Part shown: piece by piece, positions 8,478 to 16,738 of the stretch
How the letters are laid out: each line of letters starts with the position of its first letter
Position numbering within the stretch: position 1 is the stretch's first letter
DNA from: Stutzerimonas stutzeri
GTDB taxonomy: Bacteria; Pseudomonadota; Gammaproteobacteria; Pseudomonadales; Pseudomonadaceae
Direction of reading: 5' to 3'
Assembly: GCF_009789555.1 (NCBI RefSeq)
Contig: NZ_CP046902.1
Span: forward strand, 4,170,001 to 4,234,000
Length of the DNA: 64,000 nt
The notes under the pieces: generated by a model
Databases searched by the model: none
Seen by the model: only the letters and a program-made list of their open reading frames with translations
What the model was told of the DNA's origin: nothing
Made by a program: the position numbers and the translations under genes

Positions 8478-9314
8478 ATGAGAAGCCTATTCGTCGCCAT
8501 CGGGATGATGGCGGCTCTACAGGGTTGCGCGGTGCGCGAGCCCATGTCTGCCGACCAGCAAACCCCAACCCTTACACCTCGGACCTCGACCTACCAGGAC
8601 CTGCTCGAACTGCCCCGGCCCAGAGGGCCGCTGGTGGCGGCGGTCTATGGCTTTCGCGACCAGACCGGCCAGTACAAGCCGAGTCCCGCGAGTTCATTTT
8701 CCACAGCGGTCACCCAGGGCGCCGCCAGCATGCTGGTCGATGCGATGCAGGCCAGCGGCTGGTTCATCGTGCTGGAGCGCGAGGGGCTGCAGAACGTGCT
8801 GACCGAGCGCAAGATCATCCGCGCATCGCAGGCCAAGCCGGACGTCGCACCGAATATTCAGTCGGAGCTGCCGTCGCTGCTGGCGGCGAACATCATCATG
8901 GAAGGCGCCATCGTCGCTTACGAAACCAACGTGCGCAGCGGTGGCCAGGGCGCACGCTACCTCGGCATCGGCGTCTCGCAGGAATACCGGGTCGACCAGG
9001 TCACGGTCAATCTGCGCGCCATCGATGTGCGCAGCGGCCAGGTGCTGTCCAACGTGATGACCACCAAGACGATCTACTCGATCGGGCGCAGCGCCAACGT
9101 CTACAAGTTCATCGAGTTCAAGGAGTTGCTCGAAGCCGAAGCCGGCTATACCACCAACGAGCCGGCACAGCTCTGCGTGCTGTCGGCGATCGAGGCGGCA
9201 GTCGCTCACCTGATCGCCCAAGGCGTCGACCGACGCCTCTGGCAGACCGCCGACAACACGCCGGCCGTCGAGGCAGAACTGGCGAAATATCTCAATACGC
9301 CGGCCAAGCTTTAG
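8478..9314 (+). CDS. csgG: Curli secretion pore lipoprotein CsgG
   Basis: A 278-residue lipoprotein with lipobox LQGC (Cys17). It contains the family core VAAVYGFRDQTGQYKP, then SGWFIVLEREGLQNVLTERK, and later AIDVRSGQVLSNVMTTKTI. CsgG forms a nonameric outer-membrane channel that exports curlin subunits. Length matches E. coli CsgG (277). AAGGAG lies about ten bases before the ATG. Beta-strand residues such as YKPSPASSFSTAVTQGA match the constriction-loop neighbourhood. Confidence 0.93.
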   Translation: MRSLFVAIGMMAALQGCAVREPMSADQQTPTLTPRTSTYQDLLELPRPRGPLVAAVYGFRDQTGQYKPSPASSFSTAVTQGAASMLVDAMQASGWFIVLEREGLQNVLTERKIIRASQAKPDVAPNIQSELPSLLAANIIMEGAIVAYETNVRSGGQGARYLGIGVSQEYRVDQVTVNLRAIDVRSGQVLSNVMTTKTIYSIGRSANVYKFIEFKELLEAEAGYTTNEPAQLCVLSAIEAAVAHLIAQGVDRRLWQTADNTPAVEAELAKYLNTPAKL

Positions 9315-9397
9315 AACAGGCGCAACGGTTTCAGCCATTCGATGGATTTGCCAACTCGCGGTTTAGGACAGGATGACCTACCGCGATACCACCAGGG

Positions 9398-9871
9398 ATG
9401 AAGGATGAACGCGCAATGGATTGCCCGCCAATCGCCCGTGCCGCTGCTCCCGGCAGCGCTAACCAGCCCCGCCCTCCACGCTGCCGGACCCTCGGTCTGC
9501 ATGACCTGGCCGCAAGCGAGTTCGCGTCGAGCCAGGCCCACCCTCTCGCAACGCCCGTGGCGACCGCCTCCACCGGTGACACCCTCGCGCGTCCGCCAGT
9601 CGGGAGCCGCCAGAGGAGCGATGTCGAACAGATCGGCCACGCGCTTGAGGCCTTTAGCGCCCAGAGCCGCCATGGACACGAAGCATTCATCGTGCAGCAC
9701 GGCGCTTACCACCAGAGATTGATTGTCCAGTCCGGAGCCGACGACCAGGCCCGTATTGAACAGGACGGCGCGCACAACGACGCGTTGATCGAACAGACCG
9801 GCACCGGGCATAGCAGTCGCGTCACGCAGCATGGCCAGGGTCTGAGTGTACGGGTACGCCTGTACCACTGA
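9398..9871 (+). CDS. csgB: CsgB-like curlin nucleator, signal peptide in a different frame
   Basis: The frame ending at 9871 encodes a CsgB-like mature protein. It has DLAASEF near the N-terminus (E. coli CsgB has DLANSEY), then curlin repeats such as HEAFIVQHGAYHQRLIVQ, DQARIEQDGAHNDALIEQ and a basic end (VRVRLYH). The open frame reaches back to an ATG at 9398, but that version has no signal peptide. A better start at 9405, with AGGG seven bases upstream, encodes a plausible signal (MNAQWIARQSPVPLLPAAL to ALHAAG) in another frame. One extra base near 9485-9500 would join them. Either the gene is frameshifted or the sequence has an error. In E. coli CsgB anchors and seeds CsgA fibres. Confidence 0.7.
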   Translation: MKDERAMDCPPIARAAAPGSANQPRPPRCRTLGLHDLAASEFASSQAHPLATPVATASTGDTLARPPVGSRQRSDVEQIGHALEAFSAQSRHGHEAFIVQHGAYHQRLIVQSGADDQARIEQDGAHNDALIEQTGTGHSSRVTQHGQGLSVRVRLYH

Positions 9872-9918
9872 AGCAACACCAGGAAGTACCGCTGAAAACA
9901 TTCCATGGAGAGATAATA

Positions 9919-11193
9919 ATGTTCAAGATCAACCCCCTTGTAGCTGCCCTTCTGACCGTCGCCGCCACCCAGGCATTCGCGGCGGGAAACACCTCCGAAC
10001 AACGCCAGAACGGCATCGATAACCTTGCCCAGGTCGAACAGAACGCAGGCACTGGCAACATGGCCACGCAACTGCAGAGCGGCCTCGGCAACGACGCGAT
10101 GCTCCAGCAGAACGGCTCGCTTTCCTCGTCGGCCTTGCAGACGCAGATCGCCAATTTCCATCAGGCGGACATCAACCAGACGCTCGCCGTGCGCAGCAGC
10201 GCGGTGCAATGGCAGAACGGCAAGGCCAACGACGCCGATGCCAACCAGACCGGCACCTGGGGCAGCCGCATCGAACAGCGCCAGCACGGTTACGCGAACA
10301 CCGCCAATGCCGACCAGGCCGGCACGCATGACAGCAGTGCCTCGAGCCGGCAAGAGGGCAACCACAACCTCGCCTCCAGCTACCAGACCGCAACCCATGG
10401 CAGCCAGTCCGCGCTTTATCAGGACGGCACCCTCAACGAGGCCAGCGTCAGCCAGTCGCTCAGCGCCAGGGATCGCGCGATGATCGATCAACAAGGCAAC
10501 GAGAACGACGCCGAGGTCGTTCAGAGCTGGAGCTCCGGCTCAGTCGCCGAGATCGAGCAGGTCGGCAACCTCAACGAGGCATACGTGCGCCAGACCGGCA
10601 CCCAGCAGGAGGCATACAGCTATTCGGGCGGTGCCTACAACAGCCTGAACATCGACCAGCGCGGCGGCTACCAGAACGCGTTCGTCTACCAGCAGGGCGA
10701 TGAGAACACTGTCGACGTCGGCCAACGCGGCCACGGCAACACCGCCCGCGCAGATCAGCACGGTTTCGGCAACGTCGCCGCGTACGATCAGGAGGGCCGC
10801 AACCAGACGGCGGCGGTGGCCCAACACGGCACCTACAACGACGCAACCGTTGACCAGCAGGGCAAGGACAACGCGCTGGACTTCACCCAATCCGGCACCT
10901 TCAACAGGCTCACGGCGGTACAGCAAGGCGAAGGCAACCGCATCAGCGGTTCCAGCAGCCTTGCCAACAATGACGTCGACATCGTCCAGGACGGCGACTT
11001 CAACCTCGCCGACGTCAACCAGTTCGGCGACAACCATGCAACCACCGTCGCCCAGTACGGTGAAACCCATCTGGCGACGGTCCTGCAGAACGGCGCTGGC
11101 CACGAGGCATTGGTGGTGCAGAGCGGCATGGGTAACAGCGCGTTGATCAGCCAGGCAGGCTTCAACAATATGGCAGTCGTCAACCAGCATTGA
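9919..11193 (+). CDS. csgA: CsgA-like major curlin, greatly expanded (424 aa)
   Basis: A secreted amyloid subunit with signal MFKINPLVAALLTVAATQA, then a protein built entirely of curlin strands of the form QxGxxNxAxxxQ. By hand I count about 35 such strands, roughly 17 two-strand repeats, against five in the 151-residue E. coli CsgA. In the first half, N-containing strands alternate with strands that start T/SxxxxS (for example TGTWGSRIEQ, SWSSGSVAEIEQ). After about residue 240 the strands become uniform 11-residue units (HGFGNVAAYDQ, HGTYNDATVDQ). A ribosome site GGAGAGA precedes the ATG. It forms extracellular curli-like fibres after export through CsgG. Confidence 0.9.
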   Translation: MFKINPLVAALLTVAATQAFAAGNTSEQRQNGIDNLAQVEQNAGTGNMATQLQSGLGNDAMLQQNGSLSSSALQTQIANFHQADINQTLAVRSSAVQWQNGKANDADANQTGTWGSRIEQRQHGYANTANADQAGTHDSSASSRQEGNHNLASSYQTATHGSQSALYQDGTLNEASVSQSLSARDRAMIDQQGNENDAEVVQSWSSGSVAEIEQVGNLNEAYVRQTGTQQEAYSYSGGAYNSLNIDQRGGYQNAFVYQQGDENTVDVGQRGHGNTARADQHGFGNVAAYDQEGRNQTAAVAQHGTYNDATVDQQGKDNALDFTQSGTFNRLTAVQQGEGNRISGSSSLANNDVDIVQDGDFNLADVNQFGDNHATTVAQYGETHLATVLQNGAGHEALVVQSGMGNSALISQAGFNNMAVVNQH

Positions 11194-11210
11194 TCGGCAC
11201 CCCGCCCCTG

Positions 11211-11236
11211 ACCGCCGGCCCCTGGGTCGGCGGTTT
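11211..11236 (+). terminator. Hairpin after csgA
   Basis: ACCGCCG and CGGCGGT form a 7-bp stem around a 10-base loop, followed by TTTCG. It lies 18 bases after the csgA stop. The T tract is short, so it may terminate only partly. Confidence 0.45.
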
Positions 11237-11309
11237 CGTATCCATCGTGCAAGCGGCTCATGACGACGGCCGGGCGCATGAGCCGCGTCGAGGCCGGCCT
11301 CGCCGAGTA

Positions 11310-11329
11310 GCCGCCGTCACCGCGGCGGC
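11310..11329. terminator. GC hairpin between csgA and the hybrid kinase
   Basis: GCCGCCG and CGGCGGC pair around a short loop in the convergent gap ahead of the kinase stop at 11339. No U tract follows, so its role as a terminator is tentative. Confidence 0.3.
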
Positions 11330-11338
11330 TGGCACGGC

Positions 11339-13612
11339 TCAACGCTCGCCGCGCAGTTCCGCGATGCGCGCTGCCAGCACATCGATCGAAAAGGGTTTGG
11401 TCACGATGCGCATACCAGGTTCCAGCTGACCGCTGCCCATCACGGCGTTCTCCGCGTAACCGGTGATGAACAGCACCTTCAGCCGGGGGTCACGTTGTCG
11501 AGCGGCATCGGCGAGCTGGCGGCCATTCATGCCGCCCGGCAGGCCAACGTCGGTGATCAACAGGGCGATCTGCGGCCGGCTTTGAAGAATCCCTAACCCG
11601 GCCTTGCCGTCCGCAGCCTGCAGCACCTGATATCCCAACTCCTGAAGTATCTCCGACACCAGCATCCGCACGGCGGGCTCGTCGTCCACCACGAGCACGG
11701 TCTCGCCAGCACCACCGCTCGCCGGGGCCGGTATGTCCCGTTCGGAACCGGTCCGTGGCGCGCAATCATCGAGTGCGACATGCGGCAGATACAGGCTGAT
11801 GCGGGTGCCGCGATCCGGCTCGGATAGAATCTTCACCTGGCCGCCGGATTGCCGCGTAAAACCATAGACCATCGACAGGCCCAGCCCCGTGCCCATACCC
11901 AGCGGTTTGGTGGTGAAAAAGGGGTCGAAGGCCTGCGCCACGACATCCTCGGACATCCCGACGCCAGAATCCGTTACGTCTATGCGTATGTACGGGCCGG
12001 AAGGCACATCGAGCGCCAGGGCGGATCGGCCGTCCAGCGCTTCGTTGCGCACCTCGATGGTCAACGTGCCGCCGTCGGGCATCGCGTCGCGTGCGTTGAT
12101 GGCCAGGTTGAGCAGCGCGTTTTCCAGCTGATTGCGGTCCACCAGTGTCAACCAGCGGTCGCTGCCCAGCTGTGTCTGCAAGCCGATCGAGGGGCCGACG
12201 GTGCGGCTGAGCAATTCACGCAGATCGCTGACCAGCTCACCGACATCGGTCGCCATCGGGTCGAGCGTCTGCCGGCGAGAAAAGGCCAACAGCCGGTGCG
12301 TCAGTGCCGCTGCCCGGCGCGTCGCAGTCTGCGCCACAGTCACGTAATGTTCGAGCGCGTCGAAACGCCCCTGCTCAATGCGTTTCGCCAACAGCTCCAG
12401 GCTGCCGCCGATCCCGGTCAGCAGGTTGTTGAAATCGTGCGCCAGGCCACCCGTCAATTGCCCGACGGCCTCCATCTTCTGGCTCTGCCGCAGCTGCGCT
12501 TCAGCCTGCTCCAGCGCCAGCGCCTGTTGTTTGAGCGCCGTGACGTCGCGCCCCACGGCGTTGATGACCGCATCGGCCGGTCGTGATGACCAGCTGATCC
12601 AGCGATAGCTGCCGTCACTGCAGCGATAGCGGTTTTCGAAATGCAGGATGGACTCCCCTTGCGAGGAGCGATGCATGGCCTCCAGGGTGCCGGGGATATC
12701 GTCTGGATGAATGAGATCCTTGGTGTCGGCGCCCAGCAACTGCGCTTCACTCCACCCCAGCAGCTGCTGCCAGGCCGGGTTGACGGCGATGATGATGCCG
12801 TCGAAGCGACATCGAAGCATCACATCACTGGACAGCTCCCAGAGCTGGTTGCGATCCTTGGTTCGCGTGGCGACTTCTTCACGCAACGAGTCCGTCAGTG
12901 CCTGTAGCGCCCGTTCGGCAGAACGACGCCCGGAAACATCGTTGAACAGGATCGCGACCCGGTGCTCGGCGGGGTCGCCGACCGGCATGGCCTGGACCTC
13001 GAACCAGCGTTGCAAGGCCTCGGCGTTGTTTTCGAAACGTACCGGCCGGCGGCTCAGCGCGACCTCGCCGTAGATGTCGAACCAATGCTGTTCGTGGGTC
13101 GGCGCCAGGTCGGTCATCCACCGGCCCACCGCATCGGCCAGCCCGGTCTGTCGCTCGAACGCCGGATTGGTTTCGAGGAAACGATAATCGACCGGCCGGC
13201 CATGCTCATCGAACTTCATTTCGATGACGCAGAAGCCCGCATCGATCGCATCGAACAGGGTGCGATAACGCTGATCGCTGTCGGCCAGGCGTTGCGCGAC
13301 CGCATCCTGCGCCGTGCAATCGTTGAGTATCTTCAGAAAACCGGAAAGTTCGCCTTCGCAGAACACCGGCGTCAGCGTGCCCGCGCCTCGCAGGCGAGAA
13401 CCGTCCGCACGGAGGTACCAGCCTTCGTGATGGGCCTTCCCGTCGCGCAACGCGCGTTGCATCTGTGCACGCAGCACTTCGGCGTTACGCTCGGCTGTAC
13501 CAAGCCGCTGATCGAAAGGCTGCCCGCACATCTGCTCCGCGCTCCAGCCGAACATGCGCTCGGCACCGACGCTCCAGGCGGTGATGATGCCCTGCGGATC
13601 GGTGGCGAACAT
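11339..13612 (-). CDS. PAS-domain hybrid sensor histidine kinase
   Basis: A cytoplasmic hybrid kinase of at least 757 residues with no membrane segments. It has three PAS/PAC modules (about residues 1-110, 130-240, 265-365), a HisKA domain with phosphoacceptor His392 in GGLAHDFNNLL, a HATPase domain (NLAINARDAMP, DSGVGMS, GTGLGLSMVYG) and a C-terminal receiver with Asp688 (LLITDVGLPG) and Lys in KPF. The first PAS is cut short at this ATG: the in-frame codons upstream read VQAIFDAARDCA, the expected PAS start. The true start may be an ATT at 13669 with TAGGAG seven bases before it. PAS modules suggest small-molecule, redox or light sensing; the ligand is not readable. No cognate regulator is adjacent. 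Confidence 0.88.
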   Translation of the reverse strand: MFATDPQGIITAWSVGAERMFGWSAEQMCGQPFDQRLGTAERNAEVLRAQMQRALRDGKAHHEGWYLRADGSRLRGAGTLTPVFCEGELSGFLKILNDCTAQDAVAQRLADSDQRYRTLFDAIDAGFCVIEMKFDEHGRPVDYRFLETNPAFERQTGLADAVGRWMTDLAPTHEQHWFDIYGEVALSRRPVRFENNAEALQRWFEVQAMPVGDPAEHRVAILFNDVSGRRSAERALQALTDSLREEVATRTKDRNQLWELSSDVMLRCRFDGIIIAVNPAWQQLLGWSEAQLLGADTKDLIHPDDIPGTLEAMHRSSQGESILHFENRYRCSDGSYRWISWSSRPADAVINAVGRDVTALKQQALALEQAEAQLRQSQKMEAVGQLTGGLAHDFNNLLTGIGGSLELLAKRIEQGRFDALEHYVTVAQTATRRAAALTHRLLAFSRRQTLDPMATDVGELVSDLRELLSRTVGPSIGLQTQLGSDRWLTLVDRNQLENALLNLAINARDAMPDGGTLTIEVRNEALDGRSALALDVPSGPYIRIDVTDSGVGMSEDVVAQAFDPFFTTKPLGMGTGLGLSMVYGFTRQSGGQVKILSEPDRGTRISLYLPHVALDDCAPRTGSERDIPAPASGGAGETVLVVDDEPAVRMLVSEILQELGYQVLQAADGKAGLGILQSRPQIALLITDVGLPGGMNGRQLADAARQRDPRLKVLFITGYAENAVMGSGQLEPGMRIVTKPFSIDVLAARIAELRGER

Positions 13613-13851
13613 GGCGCAATCGCGAGCGGCATCGAAGATTGCCTGAACATGAGCCCTGGGTTCGAAAATGGCTGTGACTCCTACTGCTTATCAAGTCGCG
13701 GAGAACTCGTGACTATCCACTGTATCGCGCCGCTTGTTCAGGGGCACTGGCCATGTGCGCAGGGCCTCGATGGCGCCCACCGCAAGAGCCGTTGGCAACC
13801 GGATAATCTGACAGCCGGTCCCCCTCGTTGTCCCTGCTCGACCGAACGATT

Positions 13852-14811
13852 CTATCGCTGCTCGCCCGGCGATGAAGCGCGGCCGAACACCAATGCCTTC
13901 AGTCCGCTGTCGGGGCTGATATCGGGAAACTCCGGCGGATTTTCCAGGCGCTCGTGAAACACCAGTTCGCGCGCCTCCTCGGCCATGCCGTCGATGAGAA
14001 AGCCCGGCCCGGTATCCGGGTCGTTGATGCATGCCAGCACCGAGCCTGTGGGGGTCAGCAGCTCTGGCAGGCGCCGTAGAATCTTTCGATAGTCCCGACT
14101 CAACGCGAAGCTGCCCTTCTGGAACGACGGCGGATCGATGATCACCAGATCGTAGGGGCCGCTCCGGGTGACCTTGCCCCAGGATTTGAACAGCTCGTGA
14201 CCGAGAAAACTCACCTTGGACAGGTCATGCCCGTTGAGCCGATGATTGTCACGGCCTCGGCTCAGCGCGGCTCGCGCCATGTCGAGATTGACCACGTGCT
14301 CGGCACCGCCGGCGATCGCCGCCACGGAAAACCCGCACGTGTAGGCGAAGAGATTGAGCACCCGCTTGCCTTCGGCATGTGCCTGCACCCATCGGCGGCC
14401 GTAGCGCATGTCGAGAAACAGCCCGTTGTTCTGTTTGATGCCCAGATCGAGCTTGTAGCGCAGGCCGTTCTCGGTAATCTCCCACGCCTCGACCGGCTCG
14501 CCGAGCAAGCGCTCCATATCGCTATCGGGCAGGTACCGATGCTGCAACAGCAGACGGCTCGCCCCACTCGCTTGCCAGGGCGCATCCTGCACCAGCGCTG
14601 CCAGCATCGCCTTCAACGCGGCGAGCTCCGCCTCGGCCGGAGCCCTGAACAACGACACCAACACCACGCCCTGCAACCAGTCCACCGTCAGGTGTTCAAG
14701 CCCCGGCCAGCACCGACCGCGCCCATGGAAAAGCCGACGGGTTTCGTCGGGCACTCGGGCCAGGGCAGTGCTCAGGTGGCGCTGTAGCGTCGTGAGGGCA
14801 TCGGGTTGCAT
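13852..14811 (-). CDS. Class I SAM-dependent rRNA methyltransferase (RlmI/RlmK-like)
   Basis: A 319-residue methyltransferase. Residues in the C-terminal two thirds show the SAM-binding strand (RVLNLFAYTCGFSVAAIAGG), an acidic adenosine contact (VVNLDMARAALS) and motif IV DPPSFQKG, characteristic of the 23S rRNA m5C/m2G enzymes RlmI and RlmK. The usual N-terminal PUA-like part is reduced. The ATG at 14811 is favoured; a start at 14862 in the same frame is possible. Substrate base uncertain. It is divergent from the kaiC-like gene. Confidence 0.8.
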   Translation of the reverse strand: MQPDALTTLQRHLSTALARVPDETRRLFHGRGRCWPGLEHLTVDWLQGVVLVSLFRAPAEAELAALKAMLAALVQDAPWQASGASRLLLQHRYLPDSDMERLLGEPVEAWEITENGLRYKLDLGIKQNNGLFLDMRYGRRWVQAHAEGKRVLNLFAYTCGFSVAAIAGGAEHVVNLDMARAALSRGRDNHRLNGHDLSKVSFLGHELFKSWGKVTRSGPYDLVIIDPPSFQKGSFALSRDYRKILRRLPELLTPTGSVLACINDPDTGPGFLIDGMAEEARELVFHERLENPPEFPDISPDSGLKALVFGRASSPGEQR

Positions 14812-15214
14812 GGGATGGTCGTCTCGAAAATGGCTGCGGCATTCTAAACGCACGGGGCGCACGCGGCATTACCGCAGCGTGCAGGCTCCGTCTGCAATCG
14901 GACGGGCCGTTTTATGCCGTGCAACCACACGGGCGAATGGCGCCACTTGAGGTCTCTGCCCTACGAATCCTCCGCTCAGCCCAGTCGGGCGTTACCGCAC
15001 AACACGGAACAGCGGGCCGAATAACGAGTCGGATACACTTAACTGCGCCCCTCGACCCGGAACAACGCGGCACGGAAATACCCGAGGGGCTTTCAGCCTG
15101 GCAGGCTACACAGTGCTTGCCGGCGTGTTCCGCCTAATCGACCGGTGTCATGCCGGAATGGCAGGAACAAGGAACGCAGCGAACGCTCGGCGAAGCCTGC
15201 GTAAGGAGTACGGT
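14812..15214. other. 403-base gap upstream of the kaiC-like gene
   Basis: No convincing gene. An inverted repeat GCCCCTCG/CGAGGGGC spans about 15050-15095 and may be a leader structure. A TAAGGAG ribosome site for the downstream gene is at 15202-15208. No standard promoter could be fixed by eye. Confidence 0.4.
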
Positions 15215-16738
15215 ATGACCAACCCGCCCGATCATTCATCCACCCCCGACTACGAATGGCCGCGCATTTCCACCGGCAGCACCGGCCTGGACGACATTCT
15301 CGGCGGCGGCCTGGACCCCAACCGGATGTATCTGTACGAGGGCAGCCCAGGCTCCGGCAAGACCACCATCGCGCTGCAATTTCTTCTCGAAGGCGTGCGC
15401 CACGGCGAGCGCGTGCTCTACGTAACGCTGTCGGAAACCAAGCAGGAGCTGGAACTCGTCGCCAAGCGCCACGGCTGGTCACTAGAAGGCATCGATGTGT
15501 TCGAGCTGGTGACGCCCGAGGATTCGCTCGACCCCGAGCTCGAGCTGACCGTGCTGCACCCCGCGGAAATGGAGTTGAGCGAGACGACCAAACAGGTCTT
15601 CGACCGCGTCACTGAGACAAACCCGACGCGGGTCGTCTTCGACAGCCTGTCCGAGATGCGCCTGCTCGCGCAGAGCCCGCTGCGTTATCGCCGGCAGGTG
15701 CTGGCGCTCAAGCACTTTTTCACCACGCGCCGTTGCACCGTGATCCTGCTTGACGACCAGACCTCGGAAAGCGGCGACCTCCAGTTGCACTCGATCTCCC
15801 ACGGTGTCGTGATGCTCGAACAACTGGCCATCGATTACGGTGCCGAGCGCAGACGGCTGCGGGTAATCAAGATGCGCGGCATCAAGTTCCGCGGTGGCTA
15901 TCACGACTTCACCATCAAGACCGGCGGCCTGGCGATCTACCCCCGCCTGATCGCCGCTGAACACCACTCGCCCTTCGTCGGTGAACTCACCTCCAGCGGT
16001 ACCGCTGAGCTGGACCAGATGCTGGGGGGTGGCCTGGAGCGCGGCACCAACGCGCTGCTGATCGGCGCCGCCGGGGTTGGCAAATCATCCGTGGCGCTGG
16101 GCTTTGCCGCCGCTGCCTGCAAGCGCGGGGAACATGTCGCCTTCTTCGTGTTCGACGAGGGCATCGGCACACTGCTGGCGCGCGCACGGGCGCTCGGGCT
16201 GGACCTCGACCCCTGGATCGAAGGCGGCCTGCTGCACTTGCAACAGGTCGACCCCGCGGAGCTGTCGCCCGGCGAATTCACCGCCGCGGTACGCCACAGC
16301 GTCGAGGAACAAGCCGCGCAGCTGGTCATCATGGATAGCCTCAACGGCTACCTGAACGCCATGCCCGACGGACGGTTCCTGATCTTGCAGATGCATGAAC
16401 TGTTGAGTTATCTCGGACAGAAAGGCGTGATCAGCGTGATGGTACTGGCCCAGCATGGGCTGGTAGGGCCGATGGATACGCCAATCGATATCAGCTACCT
16501 CAGTGATACGGTTATCATGCTGCGCTATTTCGAGCATGCCGGCGTGGTTCGGCGTGCGCTGTCGGTGGTAAAAAAACGCAGCGGACGTCACGAAGACACC
16601 ATTCGAGAGTTCCGCCTTGGCGCTTCCGGCATCAGGGTCGGACGGCCGCTCGTGAACTTCAGCGGCATATTCTCGGGCACGCCCACGTACACCGGCGATG
16701 CCAACCCCCTCATGAAAGACGAGCATGACGACACCTAA
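15215..16738 (+). CDS. KaiC-like double-domain ATPase/kinase
   Basis: A 507-residue protein with two RecA/KaiC domains, as in cyanobacterial KaiC (519 aa). Walker A motifs are GSPGSGKTT at 43-51 and GAAGVGKSS at 284-292. Acidic catalytic residues follow in TLSETK (Glu74) and FVFDEG (Asp314-Glu315). The C-terminal segment TPIDISYLSDTVIMLRYF aligns with KaiC's phosphorylation strand: Thr422 and Ser427 match KaiC Thr426 and Ser431, but Tyr428 replaces Thr432 (positions recalled from the KaiC literature). No kaiA or kaiB is in the window. It overlaps the downstream histidine kinase by 14 bases, implying a joint signalling role. Confidence 0.85.
   Translation: MTNPPDHSSTPDYEWPRISTGSTGLDDILGGGLDPNRMYLYEGSPGSGKTTIALQFLLEGVRHGERVLYVTLSETKQELELVAKRHGWSLEGIDVFELVTPEDSLDPELELTVLHPAEMELSETTKQVFDRVTETNPTRVVFDSLSEMRLLAQSPLRYRRQVLALKHFFTTRRCTVILLDDQTSESGDLQLHSISHGVVMLEQLAIDYGAERRRLRVIKMRGIKFRGGYHDFTIKTGGLAIYPRLIAAEHHSPFVGELTSSGTAELDQMLGGGLERGTNALLIGAAGVGKSSVALGFAAAACKRGEHVAFFVFDEGIGTLLARARALGLDLDPWIEGGLLHLQQVDPAELSPGEFTAAVRHSVEEQAAQLVIMDSLNGYLNAMPDGRFLILQMHELLSYLGQKGVISVMVLAQHGLVGPMDTPIDISYLSDTVIMLRYFEHAGVVRRALSVVKKRSGRHEDTIREFRLGASGIRVGRPLVNFSGIFSGTPTYTGDANPLMKDEHDDT

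Noticed and set aside
11194..11338. A csgC gene after csgA
   Set aside because: The 145-base gap holds only hairpins and no open frame of suitable length.
15100..15140. A sigma-54-like promoter ahead of the kaiC-like gene (TGGCAG ... TGCTT)
   Set aside because: The spacing between the GG and GC elements is wrong for a -24/-12 promoter.
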